Shown: positions 59,128 to 64,000 of the stretch, piece by piece | Position numbering within the stretch: the first letter of the stretch is position 1 | Layout: every line of letters begins with the position of its first letter | DNA from: Neobacillus driksii | GTDB lineage: Bacteria; Bacillota; Bacilli; Bacillales; Cytobacillaceae | DNA length: 64,000 nucleotides | Assembly (NCBI RefSeq): GCF_013409995.1 | Contig: NZ_JACCBX010000014.1 | Location: forward strand, 103,417 to 167,416 | Reading direction: 5' to 3' | The notes under the pieces: model-generated | The model's input: the letters and a program-made list of their open reading frames with translations, nothing else | What the model was told of the DNA's origin: nothing | Databases searched by the model: none | Position numbers and translations under genes: made by a program

Positions 59128-60345
59128 TTACTTATTCACTTGGTGGGGGTTGTTACGCAATCCTGTACGACGAATAAAGGCATCCACTACTATATCAATT
59201 TTAACTTCTGGAAAATAAATATCATTCCATTTAGCGGCTATTTTTTTCCATTCTTTAGGGTTTGTTCGATGAAGTGCTTCTCCAAAACCAAAAATATCAG
59301 ATCTATTTTTTTGGGCCTGCTTCACAGCCATAGTAATCTCTTTTTTAATTTCCTTTTCAATTACTTTTTCTACCTTTAAGAGAACATCAGGGTTAGTAAG
59401 GTCTATGGGTACTCTTGCCTCACCTATATTACCTTCCGCTTGAACCTTAATTGAAACGATGGGCTTACCTTTTTCCATTTTTGCCATTACCTTTGTTTTT
59501 TGTCTGATTAATTCATATACCATAGCCTCGTCTTTTCTTTCCCACTTTACAGCAATTGCAGATGCATTTAACTTGTCGAGGAGGAATACAGATCCTCTTG
59601 CAGTCTCCCCATCAATCCATGCGATTAACTTCCCCTTTTTAAATATTGCAAGACTCCCTGTGTAAAGTAGGGAGGAGGGTTCTGTTTGCTGTGTATTCTC
59701 CATTTTCTTCCCTTTATCAACGTCTCCGCTTATACGAAATCCCGAAACCGCCAGTTCCTTACCGGGCGAGACAAGTGTCTTTATCGCTTCTTGCATGCTA
59801 ACAGAGATATTTTCTCCCCATGTCCTTTCAGTAAATTTTAACGTTTTAATTACTTTATTTGCTGGGATTTTATCTATTAATGTCAATATTTTAACAATAT
59901 CAGAAGCTTTCTCTCCCTGGGCGATCACAATGATTGCTGTACTCCGGAATTCCGCATCCCGTTCCAGTGGATCAAGAATACTGCTGATGGATTCCTCTTT
60001 TGCAAGCTCTTCACTAATGACAACTAAATTTGTATGCGCATAATAAAGTCTTCTTGACAATTTACGGGACGTCCTTCTACTTAACTCCACAATACTATCT
60101 CCTGTTCCCGTTATGACGGAAACGGGAGGTCCTTGAGTTCCGCCGCCGCCTTGCATGCCGCCTGCAACGTTACCTGGATTAATAATTTGCAAGGTGCCAA
60201 CATATCTGCCTTCTTCATTCTTGTCTATTCCAAGTGCAGCCACAATCGCCAAATCAGTTAATTCCTTTTTGCTCCAACAACCTGATAAAAGGAGGGCAGT
60301 GCCTATTATGACTAAGGAACACATCAGGCGGTTAATTTTGTTCAT
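59128..60345 (-). CDS. GerC-family germinant receptor lipoprotein, second operon
   Basis: 405 residues, lipobox LSGC (Cys23) followed by WSKKELTDLAIVAALGIDKN, standard Ger(x)C. A glycine-rich insert (GGMQGGGGTQGPP) sits early in the mature protein. ATG 60345 has AAAGG 8 bases upstream; an earlier GTG at 60354 overlaps that site. The start lies within the end of the A gene. Confidence 0.92.
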   Translation of the reverse strand: MNKINRLMCSLVIIGTALLLSGCWSKKELTDLAIVAALGIDKNEEGRYVGTLQIINPGNVAGGMQGGGGTQGPPVSVITGTGDSIVELSRRTSRKLSRRLYYAHTNLVVISEELAKEESISSILDPLERDAEFRSTAIIVIAQGEKASDIVKILTLIDKIPANKVIKTLKFTERTWGENISVSMQEAIKTLVSPGKELAVSGFRISGDVDKGKKMENTQQTEPSSLLYTGSLAIFKKGKLIAWIDGETARGSVFLLDKLNASAIAVKWERKDEAMVYELIRQKTKVMAKMEKGKPIVSIKVQAEGNIGEARVPIDLTNPDVLLKVEKVIEKEIKKEITMAVKQAQKNRSDIFGFGEALHRTNPKEWKKIAAKWNDIYFPEVKIDIVVDAFIRRTGLRNNPHQVNK

Positions 60346-61948
60346 CTTGGTCACCTTTTTCTAATGCGGAGTTGACCATCCCCCTGCTTTGAGATGGTTG
60401 TGGTTTCTGGTTATCGCCTACCCGGTTTTCCTTATTATCGCTAAAAAGCCTTGGTCGTTTTTTTTGTGCCCACATTGGCAGACGGACGATTGTATCTCCG
60501 AGGTTAGCCGGGATAAGTGGTGCCATTGGGGTTAAATAAGGTACCCCAAAAGAGCGAAGACTACATAAATGTACGGCTAAAATAATGACACCCAAAATGA
60601 TTCCGTAAAAACCAAAGGTTGCAGCTGCAAACATAAATCCGAAGCGAATTAATCGTGCTGAGATCGCTACGGCAAATGCAGGAGTTGCAAAATTAGCTAT
60701 TGCAGTAATGGCAACAATAATGACCATAGCAGGGGAAACAATACCAGCTTGTACGGCTGCCTGCCCAATAACCAACGCGCCAACGATTGAGATAGCTGAA
60801 CCTACAGCTCTGGGCATCCTTACTCCTGCTTCACGGAGGATTTCAAAAGATACTTCCATGATCAATGCTTCGACCAACGCAGGAAAAGGTACAGTTTCCC
60901 TCTGAGCCGCAATTGCAACTAACAGCTGTGTGGGGATCATCTCCTGATGAAAGGTTGTCACCGCAATATAAGCAGCTGGCGCAATAATTGAGATAAAGAA
61001 TATTAATATCCGTAAGAATCTTAGTGCTGTCGCTATATCAGCCCGGCCATAATAGTCTTCTACTGACTGGAAGAACTGGATAAAAACAGCCGGTGCGATC
61101 AGGACAAATGGCGTTCCATTCACAATGATCGCCACTCTGCCTTCAAGAAGATTTCCGGCGACCATATCTGGCCGTTCCGTATGATAAAGGGTTGGAAATG
61201 TCGTAAATGGCTGGTCTTCGATCAGCTGTTCGATATAACCTGATTCAAGAATACTGTCAATTTCAATTCTTTTTAATCGATTCCGTACTTCCTCGACAAT
61301 TTCATCCTTTGCAATACCTTTAATATACATCATGGAAACATCTGTTTTCGTGACGCTGCCAATCTTCATATTTTCCAGCCATAAATCGGGGTTTTGAATT
61401 CGTCTGCGAATTAAAGCTGTATTGGTACGAATGGATTCGGTAAACCCATCCCTCGGCCCACGAACCGTTACTTGGCTGCCAGGTTCTTGGATGGAACGAT
61501 GCTCTCCACCTCTAGTACTTGCACTAAGTGCTTTTTGGGCTCCATCCACTAGGATAATGCTCTCACCAGACATTAAGGACAGGTACAAGTTGTCCCAATC
61601 CGTAATTTCTTTCACATCACCGAGTGCTACTACCTCTTTAAGAAGGATTTCAAAAATAGGCTGGCTGTTGTGAACCGGATGTTTATTCATAATCGATTCA
61701 ATCAAAAAGTCATTGATTGCTTTGCTATCTGCAATTCCTTCTACAAACACAACCGCTGCACTCTTGCCATCCCCAAGCTGTAATTTTCGGATGACAACAT
61801 CAATGCTATTTCCTGTTTTTTCTTTAATGTAATCTATTTGCTCTTGTAAAGAACTTTGAAGGGCTTTAGCTGGCAGATCATGCTGTTGAGCCGGTTTCTT
61901 TTGTATTTTTAATTTTTTCATTTTTTTGGATAGGGAAAATAGAGACAT
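60332..61948 (-). CDS. GerA-family germinant receptor subunit, second operon
   Basis: 538 residues from ATG 61948 (AGGAAAGG about 10 bases upstream); a longer frame from 61990 adds 14 residues. Motifs: STRGGEHRSIQEPGSQVTVR, GPRDGFTESIRTNTALIRRR, DQPFTTFPTLYHTERPDMVA, then a membrane domain with GSAISIVGALVIGQAAVQAG. A long hydrophilic C-terminal tail extends about 50 residues past the last helix. First gene of the leftward operon, order A-C-B instead of A-B-C. Confidence 0.92.
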   Translation of the reverse strand: MSLFSLSKKMKKLKIQKKPAQQHDLPAKALQSSLQEQIDYIKEKTGNSIDVVIRKLQLGDGKSAAVVFVEGIADSKAINDFLIESIMNKHPVHNSQPIFEILLKEVVALGDVKEITDWDNLYLSLMSGESIILVDGAQKALSASTRGGEHRSIQEPGSQVTVRGPRDGFTESIRTNTALIRRRIQNPDLWLENMKIGSVTKTDVSMMYIKGIAKDEIVEEVRNRLKRIEIDSILESGYIEQLIEDQPFTTFPTLYHTERPDMVAGNLLEGRVAIIVNGTPFVLIAPAVFIQFFQSVEDYYGRADIATALRFLRILIFFISIIAPAAYIAVTTFHQEMIPTQLLVAIAAQRETVPFPALVEALIMEVSFEILREAGVRMPRAVGSAISIVGALVIGQAAVQAGIVSPAMVIIVAITAIANFATPAFAVAISARLIRFGFMFAAATFGFYGIILGVIILAVHLCSLRSFGVPYLTPMAPLIPANLGDTIVRLPMWAQKKRPRLFSDNKENRVGDNQKPQPSQSRGMVNSALEKGDQDEQN

Positions 61949-62078
61949 TGTCACTAAACCTTTCCTGCTTTTTATTTTATTTTTCACCAATATAGAAAAG
62001 GTATTCCTGATTTTCTAAAAAGTACCAAAAGGAATTTGTGGAGAAAGTGGAATCATACATAAAAAAGGTGATACGAGA

Positions 62079-62321
62079 ATGAAGATTATTTTTATTACGA
62101 TTATGATATTAACCGTATTAATCAGTTGTTCCTTTGGAATAGACCTCTTGTTGGGATTTGAAATGAAGACCGCTTGGCGTAATGCCGTAAGCCCTTTTCG
62201 TGTCATGGAAGTTCCTGAATACTTTGTATTTGTTTTTTTGATTGCAATTTATTTACTAAAGAAGCTATATACATTGACGAATAAATGGATAAGCAGGAAG
62301 CTGGCGAAGATTTTGGAGTAG
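62079..62321 (+). CDS. Small membrane protein
   Basis: 80 residues with two hydrophobic segments (IIFITIMILTVLISCSFGID and FVFVFLIAIYLLKKLY) and a basic C-terminus (KWISRKLAK). AAAAAAGGTGATACGAG precedes the ATG. It is divergent from the second ger operon. No family recognised. The Cys in ISCSFG is not in a standard lipobox. Confidence 0.65.
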   Translation: MKIIFITIMILTVLISCSFGIDLLLGFEMKTAWRNAVSPFRVMEVPEYFVFVFLIAIYLLKKLYTLTNKWISRKLAKILE

Positions 62322-62371
62322 GTAGGTATAAGAGGTAATATAGGAAAACAGGAGCAGGTTATCTTTTGACA

Positions 62372-62390
62372 GGTGAAGGTGAAGGTGAAG
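62372..62390. repeat. Short GGTGAA tandem repeat
   Basis: GGTGAA repeated about three times (aggtgaaggtgaaggtgaag). It is non-coding in the absence of a supported frame. Confidence 0.6.
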
Positions 62391-62466
62391 GATTGGGGAG
62401 CAGTCGGAATGCGGTACTTCTTCTGACAGGTATTATGAACGTTCTGTTAAGGTTTGACTCCCCAAT

Positions 62467-62503
62467 AAAGCCGCCTCCAATTAATAATAGCGAAGCGGCC
62501 TTT
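62467..62503 (-). terminator. Probable terminator of the AEC transporter gene
   Basis: GCCGC / GCGGC stem with long loop; on the - strand it is followed by TTTATT. Weak. Confidence 0.45.
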
Positions 62504-62561
62504 GACAAAAAGGAATCGTGTAGTACTTCAGAAGTGTAGTGGTGACCAAAGGACCTGAGTT

Positions 62562-63485
62562 CTACCTAACCAAAACAATCAATACTGGTAACACGAAAAA
62601 GGACAATAAGGTAGTCCAGAGAATCGTTTTGGTTAACACTCTTGGTGAGGCATCAAATTTTTCTGCTAATATACCGGCATTGATCGCAACGGGCATACAT
62701 GATAATACCAATAGGGTGGAGAACATAATGCCTTTAATTTCTAATAGATGTAAACATAATAATGCAATCAACGGTGCGATCAACAACCTCATGCCCATGC
62801 CGCTCCAAAAGGTGATTCGTGTATTCCTAGTGATACTTTCTGTTTTCACGTTGGCCATTTGTGCACCTAAGACAGCTAGCACGATGGGGGGATAGGCTTC
62901 CGCGATCATGGATACTCCTGTGGAGAGTCCTCCTGGCAGGTTTAAATTAAGTGCGCGTAGCACCATAGCTAGCAAGACGGCATAAATAGCTGGCAGAGAA
63001 AACACTGATTTAATCGCATTTTTTATGGTGAAATGAGAGCGCGCTGCAAAGAAGATTCCTAACGTATGCATCATAACCATTTGCATTACAATATAAATGG
63101 AGGCTTTTTCGAGCCCTAGTTGACCGAAAGCAAGCAACATGAGTGGAATTCCATAGTTAACCGCATTGGTAAATGAGGAAATTAAGGTCAACCCAGCTAC
63201 ATCATTGGCTGGCAGTTTGAGTAATTTGCCTAAGACATTAGCAACAACGGCAAGCAGAATTAGATTTAACAGGGAATATGAAAGTGTCAAATAAATATCC
63301 TCAGGCGAAAGGCGCGCCTCCATTAAAGTATCAAATATTAAGAAAGGCGTTATGTAATATAAGGCAAAATTTAAAAGCGGCTTGATTTCCAGTTTCCCAA
63401 ACCGACTAAGCAAGGCCCCTGCTATTACGGGTATCGAGAGTGGTACAATCACATCAAAAAGCGTGTCAAAAATTTCAGCTAACAT
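62562..63485 (-). CDS. AEC (auxin efflux carrier) family transporter
   Basis: 307 residues with about ten hydrophobic segments. VIVPLSIPVIAGALLSRFGK at the start and a central FTNAVNYGIPLMLLAFGQLG (the N-YG-P crossover motif) are typical of the AEC/malate-permease family. The substrate (organic acid or other) is unknown. AGAGGAAG precedes ATG 63485. Monocistronic; it separates the second ger operon from an rRNA operon. Confidence 0.88.
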   Translation of the reverse strand: MLAEIFDTLFDVIVPLSIPVIAGALLSRFGKLEIKPLLNFALYYITPFLIFDTLMEARLSPEDIYLTLSYSLLNLILLAVVANVLGKLLKLPANDVAGLTLISSFTNAVNYGIPLMLLAFGQLGLEKASIYIVMQMVMMHTLGIFFAARSHFTIKNAIKSVFSLPAIYAVLLAMVLRALNLNLPGGLSTGVSMIAEAYPPIVLAVLGAQMANVKTESITRNTRITFWSGMGMRLLIAPLIALLCLHLLEIKGIMFSTLLVLSCMPVAINAGILAEKFDASPRVLTKTILWTTLLSFFVLPVLIVLVR

Positions 63486-63779
63486 AAATAACTTCCTCTC
63501 AAATTAACATTCTATCATCTACTGTGAAGCCTACTTAAAGGTGTTTCTTCAAATTGTATTCTAATTATATAATAATAGATTTTCTTATTAAAATAAGATT
63601 ACTATTTACTATAATATGAATAGATATGGTTATCTTAAAGGAAGATGAGGAAATGCTATTTTAAAAAAAGAAAACTTTTTGTTGCATAATTGATTTGAAG
63701 GTGCTACTATTAGGAAGTTGCTTTTAACGCCAGTTTTACTAGCTTGAAAGTAAGAACGAAAAAAAGTTAAATTATTATA

Positions 63780-63811
63780 TTGAAATAATCATAGAGATGT
63801 GATAAGATAAT
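63780..63811 (+). promoter_or_regulatory. Candidate rRNA operon promoter
   Basis: TTGAAA at 63780-63785, a 17-base spacer, then TAAGAT at 63803-63808. It lies about 150 bases before the 16S gene, as usual for rrn leaders. The start site is not verified. Confidence 0.45.
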
Positions 63812-63838
63812 ATCACTGTCGCTTAAGACATGTTAGAT

Positions 63839-63933
63839 TGCTCTTTGAAAACTAAACAAACAAGAACGTCAACAAACAAATTTTTTAGCTTTTATTAAAA
63901 AGCTAAGCCAACGTAACAAATGAGCTAATCAAC
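63839..63933 (+). other. rRNA leader with antitermination-type box and processing hairpin
   Basis: tgctctttgaaaactaaacaaac resembles the conserved Bacillus rrn leader. The hairpin TTAGCTTTT / AAAAGCTAA (63885-63906) may be an RNase processing element just before 16S. Confidence 0.5.
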
Positions 63934-64000
63934 TTTCTTGGAGAGTTTGATCCTGGCTCAGGACGAACGCTGGCGGCGTGCCTAATACATGCAAGTCGAG
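63934..64000 (+). rRNA. 16S rRNA, 5' end (partial)
   Basis: GAGAGTTTGATCCTGGCTCA, then GGACGAACGCTGGCGGCGTG, then CCTAATACATGCAAGTCGAG are the near-universal 16S 5' end with Bacillus-type bases. The mature 5' end is placed near 63934 by analogy with B. subtilis. The gene runs off the window. Confidence 0.97.

Overview
The window is low-GC DNA from an endospore-forming Bacillaceae, in the broad Bacillus/Neobacillus range (an inference; no species is claimed). The evidence is AGGAGG-type ribosome binding sites, frequent TTG and GTG starts, two spore-germinant receptor (gerA-type) operons, gluconate (gntRKPZ) and galactan (ganR-SPQAB) operons laid out as in Bacillus subtilis, and a Bacillus-type 16S rRNA 5' end at the right edge.

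Layout. 1-9.4 kb: a C-P lyase operon phnG(partial)-H-I-J-K-M-L followed by a phosphonate ABC importer phnD-C-E-E, all on the + strand and closed by a terminator. 9.6-13.4 kb: a secreted cell-wall-binding protein, an orphan PhnD-like binding protein on the - strand, and a Fur-box-controlled siderophore-binding lipoprotein related to YclQ. 13.5-16.2 kb: a glycosyltransferase remnant and a TetR-MFS efflux operon read leftward from a promoter carrying three copies of one palindrome. 16.7-20.7 kb: an SsuA/ThiY-type ABC importer and an acyl-ACP desaturase. 21-25.4 kb: an HNH protein, a His/Lys/Asp/Asn/Cys-rich repeat protein, a YmaF-like protein, and an unrecognised operon of a 19-codon ORF plus two coiled-coil proteins. 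25.7-30.9 kb: gntR-K-P-Z with its operator. 31.2-35.3 kb: small conserved genes (DUF2922, DUF1659, VOC, GIY-YIG, a Trm11-like methyltransferase) and an MFS transporter. 35.4-45.9 kb: ganR, ganS-P-Q-A, a long non-coding hairpin island, and a sortase-anchored GH53 galactanase. 46-49.4 kb: a beta-glucoside PTS and a GH1 enzyme. 49.5-62 kb: an L,D-transpeptidase, two gerA-type operons and a sortase-anchored LRR protein between them. 62-64 kb: a small membrane protein, an AEC transporter, and the start of an rRNA operon.

How the parts work together. The phn block imports phosphonates and releases phosphate from them. The gan block degrades galactan outside the cell (GanB), imports the oligosaccharides (GanSPQ), and splits them inside (GanA) under GanR. 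The gnt block imports and phosphorylates gluconate and feeds the pentose phosphate pathway. The neighbouring PTS and GH1 handle beta-glucosides. Together with two germinant receptors, a cell-wall-anchored galactanase and an anchored LRR protein, this suggests a soil or plant-debris saprophyte.

The most unusual content is non-coding. There are twelve tandem 52-bp units, most of which can fold as a hairpin (42.37-42.97 kb). Three separate intergenic arrays carry the heptamer GCAGRTA at a strict 20-21 bp pitch (20.7, 25.5 and 31.0 kb). There are also several dispersed short palindromic repeat families. Among the coding regions, the coiled-coil operon at 23.5-25.4 kb is the one I could not assign to any system.
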